This document shows, in pieces, positions 24,762 to 32,257 of a DNA stretch of 32,257 nucleotides; positions within the stretch are counted from its first letter, which is position 1; the number at the start of each line of letters is the position of its first letter. Made by a program: the position numbers and the translations under genes. The stretch is from contig VGYC01000077.1 of the NCBI GenBank assembly GCA_016873095.1, forward strand, positions 1-32,257, given 5' to 3'. Source of the stretch: Planctomycetota bacterium (GTDB taxonomy: Bacteria; Planctomycetota; Planctomycetia; Gemmatales; Gemmataceae). The notes beneath the pieces were generated by a model. It ran no database searches. It saw nothing but the letters and a program-made list of their open reading frames with translations, and was not told where the DNA came from.

Positions 24762-24795
24762 GCCATGCCCACGCAAAGCCGTGGGCATGGCACCC
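24762..24795 (-). repeat. 34-bp palindromic element, right copy of an inverted pair
   Basis: Perfect reverse complement of 24681-24714, separated from it by 47 nt. It too folds into a 12-bp stem with a 6-nt loop. It starts 14 nt past the stop codon of the upstream minus-strand gene (stop at 24810), so it could act as a terminator or a mRNA 3'-end stabiliser for that gene. Confidence 0.9.
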
Positions 24796-24809
24796 AGATC
24801 TCTTGGCAA

Positions 24810-26471
24810 TCAGTTGGCGCCCGGGATCAACTGCTTGATTTTCTGAACCAGGTCGCCGACGCCTTCCTGTACGGCGGCGGGGACGACCAGGCGAGCCTCC
24901 ATGCCGCTTGCGGAGAGCCGTAGGGCGGCGCCCACGGGCGGCGTGTCAGGAAAAGCCGGCAGCTGAATCGGCAGAAACCCACCGACGGCGCGATTGACGA
25001 GTTCCATCGTGCCCTTGGGGCTGAAGTAGCCAGCGAACTGCGAGCCTTTCGGCAGCATGGCAGCGGTCTTGAGGACCTCCGGATCTTCTCCCAGGAATGC
25101 CTTCTTTCGGTAAGCATCGAGGACGCTCTTTATGCCGGCGGCCGAAGTGTAACCGATCAGCACGGTGGTCTTGTCCGCCGGAACGATGCTGTTGCGCAGC
25201 TTGCCGCCCTCGCCGAAGATCATCTCGCCGATCTTGCCGCCGAGACCGCCGGGGATTTTCTCAAACGTTTCGCTCATGTCGGTCGTGGTCTCAAGTGCGG
25301 GAATCTGACCAACCTTGACGTCCTTGATCTCGGCGGGTTTGGCGCCGGGAATCTTGCCGTCCTTGTAGACCTCGTTGACCTCGAGGGTGGCACGCTTGAA
25401 GCGCTTCAAGTACGCGGCGGAATCGTCCACCTTCATCACCATCATGGTGCCGCTGAAGATCGGTTCGCCGGCCTTGGCGACGCCCATCATGAACGACGCG
25501 CCGCTGACGCCCTTGTACATGTCCGTCATGGCCGTTTCGAGTTTCTTGGCTTGCTCGGCCGGGAGATCGGGGGCCGAGACCTTTACGAGGTCGATAACAA
25601 GCTTGGTCATGCTGACGCCGTCGGCCAGGCCGCCGCCGCCGGCGGCGATGACAAAGGGCCCGGCCGGCAGTCCGACCAGCGGCCCGCCCGCCGGCGCCTT
25701 GGCCTGGGCTCCGAATTTCGCGAACGGCCCCTCCTGCGCGAACAACGCCTGCACGTCCACGATCAGGTCGCCCTTGTCCGCGAACTTGCCGCCCACAGCG
25801 ATATGCGTGACTTCAATGGCGCATTTCTTCAGGAATTGCTCGATGCCGTCAACATAGCCCATGATGAACTTGGCTTCATCCGGAAGGGGCTGGTTCTTGA
25901 ACTCCCCCAGTCCTTCACGGGCCTTGGCGACAAGAAACTCGATGCCCTTGGAGGTGACGACGGCGCCGAGATCGACCTTGGCAATCCAGCCCTCGAGCGG
26001 CTTGACGACGCCGGCGATGCCGCCCTGGCCGGTGACGATCTTCTTGAGTGCGTCCTTGTTGGCCCCTTCGGTGACGATGGCGTAATCGCCCTTCTGCTTC
26101 ACCAGCAACGATTCGTCCTTCGCCTTCACAGCGTCGGCAAAGTCCTTGAAATTGCTGACCGGAACAATGGCGACGACGACCGGCCTCTCGCCCGGAAAAA
26201 CGGCGGCCACGATGCTGCCTTTTTCATTGATTCCCTTGTTGACTCCGAGTTCGCCGAGAGCCTTCTTGAGCGGCGATCCATCGAGCGGAACCTGCAACCG
26301 CTTGAACATGGCCTCGATCTTGTCGCTGACGCGGTCCAGGTTGTTGACAAAGCCAAAGCCGAGCGCGTCTGCCGGGACCAGGTCGAGGGCGCCCTTTGGC
26401 TGAGCCAGCACGGGCGCCGCCGCCAGCAACAAGATCGCCAGCCCCAGCACCACATTCCTTAGCCGTTGCAT
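24810..26471 (-). CDS. Secreted hypothetical protein
   Basis: The 553-residue protein has a clear signal peptide (MQRLRNVVLGLAILLLAAAPVLAQ) and is otherwise not recognised by function. It opens with DLVPADALGFGFVNNLDRVSDKI, a pattern seen in exported planctomycete proteins of unknown role. It contains alternating amphipathic strands and helices with no visible catalytic motif, Cys pairs or metal sites. The start at 26471 is supported by GGAGG 8 nt upstream and the signal peptide. A TATAAT box lies about 40 nt before the start. It is followed by the inverted-repeat element and then the HEAT/heme gene on the same strand. Confidence 0.82.
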   Translation of the reverse strand: MQRLRNVVLGLAILLLAAAPVLAQPKGALDLVPADALGFGFVNNLDRVSDKIEAMFKRLQVPLDGSPLKKALGELGVNKGINEKGSIVAAVFPGERPVVVAIVPVSNFKDFADAVKAKDESLLVKQKGDYAIVTEGANKDALKKIVTGQGGIAGVVKPLEGWIAKVDLGAVVTSKGIEFLVAKAREGLGEFKNQPLPDEAKFIMGYVDGIEQFLKKCAIEVTHIAVGGKFADKGDLIVDVQALFAQEGPFAKFGAQAKAPAGGPLVGLPAGPFVIAAGGGGLADGVSMTKLVIDLVKVSAPDLPAEQAKKLETAMTDMYKGVSGASFMMGVAKAGEPIFSGTMMVMKVDDSAAYLKRFKRATLEVNEVYKDGKIPGAKPAEIKDVKVGQIPALETTTDMSETFEKIPGGLGGKIGEMIFGEGGKLRNSIVPADKTTVLIGYTSAAGIKSVLDAYRKKAFLGEDPEVLKTAAMLPKGSQFAGYFSPKGTMELVNRAVGGFLPIQLPAFPDTPPVGAALRLSASGMEARLVVPAAVQEGVGDLVQKIKQLIPGAN

Positions 26472-26511
26472 GACCAATACCTCCAGGGGGTTTGTGTTTC
26501 CGTGAGGCGAC

Positions 26512-26517
26512 ATTATA
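26512..26517 (-). promoter_or_regulatory. Candidate -10 box for the secreted hypothetical gene
   Basis: A perfect TATAAT on the minus strand lies about 40 nt before the ATG at 26471. No good -35 is visible at 16-18 nt. The spacer also carries GTTTCGA direct repeats near 26527-26548 and a nearly matching inverted copy near 26580-26592, which can fold into a hairpin after the upstream tlpA-like gene. Confidence 0.4.
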
Positions 26518-26600
26518 TGTGACTTTTGCGTTTCGAGTTTCGAGTTTCAGGATTCAGGTTTGACCTTCGACCGACCCTTGAACTCGAAACTGCATGGGGG

Positions 26601-27125
26601 CTATGGGATGCTCTTCAGAAACTTGCGGGCCTGGTCGGTATCCCAGTCCATGGCTCCCGGGAACTCGAAAACGACCTCACCCTTGCGATTGACGACGTAT
26701 GACACCGGGATGAATTCGGGGTTCAGGATTGGCGGCACGCCTTCGGTGGCGATGTGGACGGGGAGCGTCCAGCCCTTCTTCTTGACAAACTCCTTGACCT
26801 TGGCCGCTTTCTCGGTCGTGACGATGAGAAAGGCAATATCGGAGTCCTTGACGGAATCGTGCAGCGCTTGAATGCCGGGCATTTCCCCGACGCAGGGCGG
26901 GCACCAGGTGGCCCAGCGATTGATGAACACGACCTTGCCGCGCAACTGGTCCATGTCGACTTCCTTGCCGTCGAGCGATGTCACGGTCCAGCTTCCCGGC
27001 AACTTGCCTAGGACCTTGAGAGATTTGACGGGCGGAAACGGACCATCGCTCCGCTCGGGTGAGCAGGCCGAAACCAGGGCAGCATTCGCTGCTACCAGAA
27101 ACAAGAAGGCGGCACGCCGACACAT
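26601..27125 (-). CDS. TlpA/ResA-like thioredoxin lipoprotein
   Basis: This 174-residue protein has a lipoprotein signal ending LVSAC21, so it should be lipid-anchored on the outer face of the cytoplasmic membrane. The thioredoxin-fold domain contains WC75PPC78 in INRWATWCPPCVGEMP and a cis-Pro region (EFIPVSYVVNRKG). Such proteins reduce disulfides or apocytochrome c thiols, or act in the oxidative stress response. The c-type heme protein downstream on the same strand may be a client, but that is conjecture. The gene follows the DJ-1/PfpI gene by 28 nt, so the two are probably co-transcribed. GGGAG lies 8 nt before the ATG. Confidence 0.9.
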   Translation of the reverse strand: MCRRAAFLFLVAANAALVSACSPERSDGPFPPVKSLKVLGKLPGSWTVTSLDGKEVDMDQLRGKVVFINRWATWCPPCVGEMPGIQALHDSVKDSDIAFLIVTTEKAAKVKEFVKKKGWTLPVHIATEGVPPILNPEFIPVSYVVNRKGEVVFEFPGAMDWDTDQARKFLKSIP

Positions 27126-27153
27126 GGCACGATCTCCCAGGGATGAATGGCAA

Positions 27154-27702
27154 TTACTTCTTCAGCAGCTTCATAAACTCGCGCATGAACGCGTGGTTGT
27201 CGTGCCAGGTGCGCGACGTGACCAGGTGGTCGTCCACCACGACTTCGCGGTCCACGTAGTTCGCGCCGCAAACCTCGGCATCAAAGCGACACTTGCGGAC
27301 GGTGGTGACCGTCCGGCCCTTGATGACGCCGGCCGTCGCCAGCACCTCGATGCCGTGACACACCGATGCAACCGGCCTTCCCTTGTCGCAGAAGTAGCGG
27401 ACGGCGCGTAAGAGATCGGCATCGTAGCGCAGATACTCGGGCGCCCGCCCGCCGCTGATGACGATGCCGGCGTATTCTTCCGGCTTGATGTCGCGAAAGG
27501 CGATGTCAGCCGCCAGCTTGTAGCCAGGCGACTCGATAGTGATGTCCCAGTCCGGATGGGTGTCGTGCTGCACGAGGTGGTAGATGCGCTTCTCAGGCCC
27601 GGCAACAACAACCTGGAAGTCATCCTCGCGGATGCGATACAGCGGATACAGCGTATCAAACACCTCGGCAGCGTCGCCGATGATGAGCAAGACCTTTTTC
27701 AT
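27154..27702 (-). CDS. DJ-1/PfpI family protein
   Basis: The 182-residue protein has the DJ-1/PfpI fold: MKKVLLIIGDAAEVFD at the N-terminus with the conserved acidic residue near position 13, the ISGGRAPEYLR loop (83-92), and the nucleophile elbow VASVC115HG followed by ATAGVIKGR. Family members include proteases, glyoxalase III-like enzymes and stress-response proteins; C115-H116 is the usual nucleophile-His pair. Which activity applies cannot be read from sequence. It is the first gene of a minus-strand pair with the tlpA-like gene, and an extended -10 promoter lies about 90 nt upstream. Confidence 0.9.
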   Translation of the reverse strand: MKKVLLIIGDAAEVFDTLYPLYRIREDDFQVVVAGPEKRIYHLVQHDTHPDWDITIESPGYKLAADIAFRDIKPEEYAGIVISGGRAPEYLRYDADLLRAVRYFCDKGRPVASVCHGIEVLATAGVIKGRTVTTVRKCRFDAEVCGANYVDREVVVDDHLVTSRTWHDNHAFMREFMKLLKK

Positions 27703-27797
27703 CGCTGTCCACTAAAGTTGTTCACGTTTCGCCCGGCTCTGGCCACATCCTGCAGCGCGTCGCCCATCTGCATCGTAAACCGATTATTTGCCGTGGT

Positions 27798-27806
27798 ATT
27801 ATAACA
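27798..27806 (-). promoter_or_regulatory. Extended -10 promoter of the DJ-1/tlpA-like pair
   Basis: On the minus strand TGTTATAAT gives a perfect TATAAT (27798-27803) with a TG-n extension. The -35 region is poor, as is acceptable for extended -10 promoters. It lies in the divergent spacer between the DJ-1 gene and the plus-strand gene at 27852. Confidence 0.5.
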
Positions 27807-27851
27807 GCCGTCTGCTACGATAACCACCAACCCCACCGACAGGACCACTCC

Positions 27852-29009
27852 ATGCCAACCGAACTTTACAAAGACTTGAAGGAAACCCTTGCCGGCAAGG
27901 GCGCGGCTCAGGCCATCGATTCCCTCTGCGAGTCGCTGCGCGAGAACAAGGACTACACGAACCTGTTCTACGCGCTATTGCTGAAGAAACGGCACGAGCT
28001 AGGCGTGTCGCCCGTGCCGACAGGGGCGTCGGCAGACCTGCCCCCCGAGATGCATGAGCCCTACGAAGACGCGATCCGCCAGGCCGGCAGGCGTGTCGGG
28101 CAGCTTTATCTCGACGAAGGCAACATCGCCGGCGCCTGGGCCTTTTACCGCATGCTCGGCGAGACGGCGCCGGTCAACCAGGCCATCGACCAGTTCCAGC
28201 CGGTTGAGGGAGAAGATTGTCAGTCCGTCATCGAGATCGCCTATCATCAGGGCGTGCATCCGCGCCGCGGCTTCGACATGATTCTGGAGCGCTACGGCAT
28301 CTGCAGCGCCATCACGATGCTCGGCGGCCAGGAATTCCCGCACGGCCCGGAAGTCCGCGACTACTGTGTCAAGAAGCTGGTGCGCGCGTTGCACCGCGAA
28401 TTGATGGAGCGTCTCAAGGCGGAGATCACGCGCACCCAGGGATTCGCGCCGACCGGCAAAAACGTCCGCGAGTTGATCGACGGGCGCGACTGGTTGTTTG
28501 GCGAGGACTTCTATCACATCGATGTGTCGCATCTGTCGGCCGTGGTGCAGATGGCCACCCAGCTTTCGACCAGCGAGGAGCTGGAGCTGGCCCGCGAGCT
28601 GTGCGCCTACGGCGAAAAGCTGTCGCCGCGCTTCCAGTACAACTCCGACCCGCCCTTCGAGAATCAGTATCGCGACTACGGCATCTACCTCGGCATCCTG
28701 GCCGGCGACGATGTCGAGGCCGGCCTCGATCACTTTCGTGCCAAGGCCGAGGAGGCTGACCCGGAGAATGTGGGCACGTATCCCGCCGAAGTGCTGGTGA
28801 ATCTACTGCTGCGCCTCGACCGCACGCATGAGGCGCTCGCCGTCTCGCGCAAGTACCTTGCGCATGCCGAGGAGGGCCGGCTGGCTTGCCCCACGCTCGT
28901 CGAACTGTGCCAGCGAACCGGTGACTACGAAACGCTTGCCGACGTCGCCCGCGAACAAAACAACCCGGTGCATTATCTGGCGGGACTGATCGCGGCCAGG
29001 AAAGGTTAA
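27852..29009 (+). CDS. Conserved hypothetical protein, helical repeat type
   Basis: I do not recognise a named family for this 385-residue protein. It has no signal peptide and looks cytosolic. The sequence is mainly alpha-helical, with TPR-like pairs (AGRRVGQLYLDEGNIAGAWAFYRML; VLVNLLLRLDRTHEALAVSRKYL; TLVELCQRTGDYETLADVAREQ). It contains conserved-looking His/Asp/Cys segments (HPRRGFDMILERYGICSAI, EDFYHIDVSHLSAVVQMA) that might form a site. AGGAC lies before the ATG. It is convergent with the ECF sigma gene (50 nt between stops) and divergent from the DJ-1 gene. Confidence 0.82.
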   Translation: MPTELYKDLKETLAGKGAAQAIDSLCESLRENKDYTNLFYALLLKKRHELGVSPVPTGASADLPPEMHEPYEDAIRQAGRRVGQLYLDEGNIAGAWAFYRMLGETAPVNQAIDQFQPVEGEDCQSVIEIAYHQGVHPRRGFDMILERYGICSAITMLGGQEFPHGPEVRDYCVKKLVRALHRELMERLKAEITRTQGFAPTGKNVRELIDGRDWLFGEDFYHIDVSHLSAVVQMATQLSTSEELELARELCAYGEKLSPRFQYNSDPPFENQYRDYGIYLGILAGDDVEAGLDHFRAKAEEADPENVGTYPAEVLVNLLLRLDRTHEALAVSRKYLAHAEEGRLACPTLVELCQRTGDYETLADVAREQNNPVHYLAGLIAARKG

Positions 29010-29058
29010 TGCGGGATGGAAGTTTAACCAGCGCATTGCGAGGCCGAAGCCGTCGTCA

Positions 29059-29667
29059 TCAGCCGTCGTGCTCCGGCCATTCCTTCTCCCACGTCAGCCG
29101 GATCAACGCCAGCTTTCTCTCGACCTTGCGCTCGGTGCAAGTCAGCGCGTCGGCGATCTCACGGTTGCGGTAACCGAGCATGCGCAGGACGGCGAAGACG
29201 CGCAGATCGTCGTCGAGCGTTAGCAGCAGTTCCTCGCAATGCAGGTCAAAGTCGCGTGCGGGCATGTCGCCGGCAATATCGTCGAGGCGGAGCGGCGAAC
29301 CGTCCGGCCAGAACAGGGCCGCCTCGCCGACGACCTTGCCACCGCCGCGTTTCTGCGCCCCTTCGCGCCGCGCCTGCTTGCGGGCCTTGCGGACCGTGAT
29401 GAGCCCGAGCAAGTTCCACAGGTCGTCCCGGTCCAGGGAACCGGTCACCCGGTGCTGCTCGACGCGCTGGTAGAAACTAACAAAGGCGCTCTGAACGGCA
29501 TCGTCGGCGTCGGCAACCTGCTGCGGCCGTCCAGAGAGAGTCTTGCGTGCTAGACCCAGCAGGCGCGGCAAGAAATGCTCCCACAATCCGCGCGCCGCCG
29601 CGGCGTCTCCCTCGCGCAGCCTCTCAAACAGTCCCGTCACGGAACCACTTGCTTCGTCCGCGGTCAT
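29059..29667 (-). CDS. ECF-type RNA polymerase sigma factor
   Basis: The 202-residue protein matches the ECF sigma group expanded in planctomycetes. Region 2 is about 30-70 (LPRLLGLARKTLSGRPQQVADADDAVQSAFVSFYQRV). Region 4 is about 150-195 (DDLRVFAVLRMLGYRNREIADALTCTERKVERKLALIRLTW), with a clear helix-turn-helix for -35 recognition. AGGAT lies 6 nt before the ATG. No anti-sigma gene or kinase is adjacent, so the stimulus is unknown. An 8-bp palindrome lies about 40 nt upstream. Confidence 0.9.
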   Translation of the reverse strand: MTADEASGSVTGLFERLREGDAAAARGLWEHFLPRLLGLARKTLSGRPQQVADADDAVQSAFVSFYQRVEQHRVTGSLDRDDLWNLLGLITVRKARKQARREGAQKRGGGKVVGEAALFWPDGSPLRLDDIAGDMPARDFDLHCEELLLTLDDDLRVFAVLRMLGYRNREIADALTCTERKVERKLALIRLTWEKEWPEHDG

Positions 29668-29703
29668 GTGTTCATCCTGATGGAAGCTGCGCCGTCAAAG
29701 TAG

Positions 29704-29723
29704 CACGGAATCGGAATTCCGTG
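29704..29723. promoter_or_regulatory. 8-bp inverted repeat upstream of the sigma factor gene
   Basis: CACGGAAT (29704-29711) and ATTCCGTG (29716-29723) are perfect inverted repeats separated by CGGA. The element could be an operator for the sigma gene or a hairpin. No T run follows on either strand. Confidence 0.4.
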
Positions 29724-29808
29724 GTTCATTAGCCGCGCAGCCCTCAATAGCAGCCGGGCCGCGATCCTGAGGAGCCAGCCGAACGCTACCCGTCATGTCG
29801 CTGCCTGC

Positions 29809-29814
29809 TAGAAT
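29809..29814 (+). promoter_or_regulatory. -10 box of the broken tRNA gene
   Basis: TAGAAT matches the sigma-70 -10 at 5 of 6 positions and lies 16 nt before the tRNA-like 5' end, the spacing expected for a tRNA leader. The -35 region is poor. Confidence 0.4.
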
Positions 29815-29830
29815 GGCATGGCAACCTCGA

Positions 29831-29852
29831 GCGCCCGTAGCTCAACTGGATA
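29831..29852 (+). pseudogene. 5' fragment of a tRNA gene (probably tRNA-Arg), truncated in the D arm
   Basis: The 22 nt read as acceptor strand GCGCCCG, TA at positions 8-9, D stem GCTC, and D loop AACTGGATA. This is the exact start of common bacterial tRNA-Arg genes. The D stem's partner GAGC, the anticodon arm, T arm and acceptor 3' strand are absent. Sequence from 29853 onward is protein-coding instead. Identity as tRNA-Arg is inferred from the 5' sequence alone. Confidence 0.65.
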
Positions 29853-29897
29853 ACCAAGCTCCTTGGCTGCCTCAAGCGACACCGCGATGCTCTTGCC

Positions 29898-31289
29898 TTG
29901 CTTGACGGACCTGATGCAGACTTCCTCACTGTCCCTGCCGCCAAGGTGATTCGATCCGGCGTCTTGTTGCGATCAGGACGGATGGAAGAGGCTCGTGTCT
30001 GCGCCCTAGACGGACTTCAGGCCCTTGGGCAGGACCCGCGAGAGACTGATCGGATCCGAGTGGCAGAAGCACTTGGGTTTGTCAATGAACTGCGTCCGGC
30101 CCTCACGCTATGGAAATCAATTCTAAAGCCCGATCGGGTCGACTCGTTCGTCTGCACTTCTCTCGAATGCGCCAAAAAAACCGGAGACGATGCTTATATC
30201 CTGTCGTTCTGCAAGCAGCTTCGGACGGCCGGTGTCCATAATCCCTACACGACGGAACTAGAGGTCGTCACACAAGAAAAATACAGGCTATTCGACGAGG
30301 CTATCGAGGTCATGCAAGCCTACCTTTCCGCGACGCCAAAAGACGATTTGGCTCGCGTTTTCCGGGTGCGCTTGGCAATCCTTGGCATGCGCCTCGGCCG
30401 CACCGAACTGATTGAGAAGGACATCGCGAACCTGCCACCCGTGGAGACGGCGCCGGTGAAAATCGCGGCGGCGGTGGCTTACATTCTCAGGAATGGCCCG
30501 TCCCCAAAGCAAGGAGTTCATTATGCCTATGAGTTGGTGCGCCGCCATTACGATGACGCCCTTGCGCGACAAGCTTATGTCGGCACAATCGGCGTGGGCG
30601 ACGACCTCAGCGAACTCTTCCCCAAGCCTGCCACTGTTGCGCCGGGCTGTGCGGTGAAGTACAAGGCTGACGATACCGGCGAAGAGAAGTGGGTCATCAT
30701 CGAGGATGCAGACGACCCGAGCTTTGAGCGCGAAGAAATCTCACCTAACCACGTCTGGGCGGTAGAGATGGCGGGACAGTCGGTCGGTGGAAAGTTCCAC
30801 CTGCGCCGCGATCCGGTTCAGAATCGAATGGCGACGATTCAGGGCATTATCAGCAAGTTCGTCTACCGCAAACTCGAGATCATCAACAACTGGGAAGATC
30901 GCTTCCCCGACCAGTTTTTCGTCCGCAAATACACCTTCCCTACCAAAGAGGATGGCTCGCCCGACATCTCGCCGATCTTGAAAGTTATCGACCTCAAAGA
31001 GCAGCACCAGGAGGAGATGCACGCTCTCTACCGCGATAACCCAATTTCGGCAACGACCTTCGCTAGGTTTTCGGGTGCCGGACTGCTCAAATCCCTCTCC
31101 CAAATCGCGTCGCAAGGCACTCTTGCCACCTTTCTCGGAAAGATTCGCACGCTCGTGACATGGAAGACGGGAAGGAGCTTGGTCAGTCGAGCAGGCTTCC
31201 TAGCGTTCGCCCAGCCGATTGCAATCCGCACGGTTGGCCACCAACGTGTTAGGCAGCATGTATGGCCGCAATCGGCCGCGTGTCATTGA
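29898..31289 (+). CDS. Truncated helical-repeat protein with possible GreA-C-like domain
   Basis: The frame is listed from a TTG, but protein-like sequence continues upstream in frame (TKLLGCLKRHRDALALLDG) to about 29853, where the tRNA fragment begins, so the true N-terminus has been lost. Residues 1-240 are helical/TPR-like (VLLRSGRMEEARVCALDGLQAL). Residues about 247-325 (VAPGCAVKYK ... SKFVYRKLEI) resemble a GreA/GreB C-terminal-like beta domain, at low certainty. Residues to about 400 (HQEEMHALYRDNPIS) look ordered. Beyond about 415 the sequence loses protein character, so the C-terminus may be lost too. The function of the intact family is not known to me. This is a probable pseudogene remnant. 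Confidence 0.5.
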   Translation: MLDGPDADFLTVPAAKVIRSGVLLRSGRMEEARVCALDGLQALGQDPRETDRIRVAEALGFVNELRPALTLWKSILKPDRVDSFVCTSLECAKKTGDDAYILSFCKQLRTAGVHNPYTTELEVVTQEKYRLFDEAIEVMQAYLSATPKDDLARVFRVRLAILGMRLGRTELIEKDIANLPPVETAPVKIAAAVAYILRNGPSPKQGVHYAYELVRRHYDDALARQAYVGTIGVGDDLSELFPKPATVAPGCAVKYKADDTGEEKWVIIEDADDPSFEREEISPNHVWAVEMAGQSVGGKFHLRRDPVQNRMATIQGIISKFVYRKLEIINNWEDRFPDQFFVRKYTFPTKEDGSPDISPILKVIDLKEQHQEEMHALYRDNPISATTFARFSGAGLLKSLSQIASQGTLATFLGKIRTLVTWKTGRSLVSRAGFLAFAQPIAIRTVGHQRVRQHVWPQSAACH

Positions 31290-31307
31290 TTCTCGATGTT
31301 GGCACGA

Positions 31308-31502
31308 TCACCCGGAGACGTACTCAAAGCAGATCAACTCCAGGTCGGTTTGGTTCAGCCGTTTGACGGTACCGTCCTCTGCCTTCTGCTTCCCGAACTG
31401 CTCTGACAAGCTGACCACTTCCTCGACCAGGGTGGCGTCCTCCTTCGACGACTTCCAGGTCTCGTTCGCCGTCTTCAGTTTGGCGTGCAAAGCTCGGCCC
31501 AT
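31308..31502 (-). pseudogene. C-terminal coding remnant in a different frame from the helicase fragment
   Basis: An open frame encodes GRALHAKLKTANETWKSS, then VEEVVSLSEQFGKQKA and a terminal LELICFEYVSG, which has normal protein character. The same frame is open further upstream, to about 31590, with a CSGCERPRQKAT segment. It overlaps the degraded end of the helicase fragment, so it appears to be the tail of another gene joined there by deletion or frameshift. I cannot name the family. Confidence 0.3.
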
Positions 31503-32257
31503 CGGCTGGCCCAGGAAGGTGATGCACGCCGTGGCCTTCTGGCGAGGCCGCTCGCAACCGGAGCAAACTGGCCGATGATGTGGCCCCGCTCGTTGGGGTG
31601 ATTGCCACTGTCGATGCGGCGGATGTGCGGGTTGCCCGCCACCTTGAGAAACTTGGCGTCCCCGGTCAATCGCTTGTGCAGGTACCTGGCCGTATCCTTG
31701 AACGTGCTGAAGATCAGCACCTTCTTACCCTTCAAGTCGCCGGCCAGCAGTTCCTTGAGCCGTTCGAATTTGCCTTCGCTTTCCGCCAGCCCCTCGGTGC
31801 GTGCGTACAAGGTCTTTAGCAGCTTCACGTCGGCTTCCACGTCATGCGTCAGCTTCCGCAGCTCGTACTGGTTGAGATCGACGGTCGGCAGGCTCTCGAT
31901 GTACTCCCTCGCTTCGGCCACGGCGTCCAGTTCATCTGCCATGCTCCCGGCGGTGATGTCGTCTTCCTCGTCTCGGGCAACGAAGCGAAGCGCCCGTTGA
32001 AAATCCTTTGAGGATACCACCTTCCTGTCCAGCAGATAGTCCTTGTACGTCTCCTCGAACGTCAGCGCCCGGCGCAGGCTCAGGCGGAACGCCTCGATGC
32101 TTGATTCTAGTCGCTTCAGAAACCGGGTCTTGAAGATACCGACGAGTCCTTCTTCACGGACTTGCTCGAACTGGTGCTGTTCCTCGTCCTTGATCGCCGA
32201 CTTCTTCTTGTACGCCTCTAGCGTCCTTGAGCCCCAGAAGTTCTCTCGTTTGAGGCA
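31475..32257 (-). CDS. SNF2-type helicase fragment, C-terminal part, cut by window edge
   Basis: The frame is open to the window's right edge, so the N-terminal ATPase half would lie outside. The visible part has the linker typical of these helicases (FKTRFLKRLESSIEAFRLSL) and the start of the C-terminal helicase domain (KFERLKELLAGDLKGKKVLIFSTFKDTARYLHKRL), then HPNERGHIIGQFAPVAS. The essential later motifs (the 'STDVLSEG' and 'QRxGRxxR' region) are missing. After FAPVAS the frame runs 25 more residues of Arg/Ser/Pro/Trp-rich sequence to a stop. The protein is therefore truncated and probably inactive. Such helicases often belong to restriction or other phage-defence modules; no partner is visible here. 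Confidence 0.65.
   Translation of the reverse strand, partial: CLKRENFWGSRTLEAYKKKSAIKDEEQHQFEQVREEGLVGIFKTRFLKRLESSIEAFRLSLRRALTFEETYKDYLLDRKVVSSKDFQRALRFVARDEEDDITAGSMADELDAVAEAREYIESLPTVDLNQYELRKLTHDVEADVKLLKTLYARTEGLAESEGKFERLKELLAGDLKGKKVLIFSTFKDTARYLHKRLTGDAKFLKVAGNPHIRRIDSGNHPNERGHIIGQFAPVASGLARRPRRASPSWASRWAELCTPN

Noticed and set aside
24644-24793. N-terminal extension of the HEAT/heme protein to an upstream ATG
   Set aside because: The extension is encoded by the inverted-repeat element, and the GTG at 24643 has a strong ribosome binding site and starts a signal peptide.
1-32257. CRISPR array, rRNA operon, complete tRNA or insertion-sequence transposase
   Set aside because: I saw no regularly spaced repeats, rRNA-like sequence, full cloverleaf or transposase motifs on either strand.

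Overview
The window is GC-rich bacterial DNA, and its gene content points to a planctomycete, most likely of the Gemmata/Pirellula type. The indicators are: a protein with an N-terminal 'YYTLQEAAQVLGM' helix-turn-helix followed by a long acidic tail; a secreted PQQ-repeat propeller beginning 'DWTGFRGP'; a very large secreted protein that joins a TolB-like propeller, a c-type heme site and HEAT repeats; a planctomycete-style ECF sigma factor; and a Gly/Tyr-rich hypothetical protein. Taxonomy is inferred from family recognition only.

Layout. (1) 369-3428, plus strand: pqqB-pqqC-pqqD-pqqE, a tight PQQ biosynthesis operon with no recognisable pqqA. (2) 3569-9061: a glcD-type FAD oxidase convergent with pqqE, the HTH/acidic/membrane-anchored protein, and a secreted beta-propeller, all on the minus strand. 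(3) 9062-10213, plus: a metal-dependent amidohydrolase, with a strong hairpin between it and a convergent Gly/Tyr/Lys-rich hypothetical gene. (4) 11111-16326, minus: a type II fatty-acid/polyketide operon transcribed as dehydratase, ketoreductase, ACP, second dehydratase, ketosynthase-like protein without its catalytic Cys, and intact ketosynthase. A good promoter lies at 16394-16422. (5) 16726-19185, minus: a secreted PcRGLX/YetA-like polysaccharide-lyase-type protein. It is divergent from a membrane-anchored thioredoxin-fold protein (19313-20566, plus) whose frame is interrupted by a single in-frame TGA at 20015-20017. (6) 20666-27702, minus: the propeller/heme/HEAT protein, a secreted hypothetical, a TlpA-like lipoprotein and a DJ-1/PfpI protein. 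A 34-bp perfect inverted-repeat pair lies at 24681-24795. (7) 27852-29667: a conserved hypothetical and an ECF sigma factor, convergent. (8) 29809-32257: a scarred region containing the promoter and first 22 nt of a tRNA gene, joined directly to an N-terminally truncated protein-coding fragment, followed by the truncated C-terminal part of an SNF2-type helicase.

The strongest candidate for something undescribed is the TGA-interrupted thioredoxin-like gene. Reading frame and protein character continue through the TGA, no ribosome binding site supports the downstream ATG, and a 7-bp hairpin with a G in its apical loop begins 11 nt after the TGA. Together these suggest a selenocysteine codon with a bacterial SECIS element. 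The KS pair in the FAS/PKS-like operon (one intact, one with Cys to Asp and His to Asn changes) is the second point of interest, because it resembles a KS/chain-length-factor arrangement.
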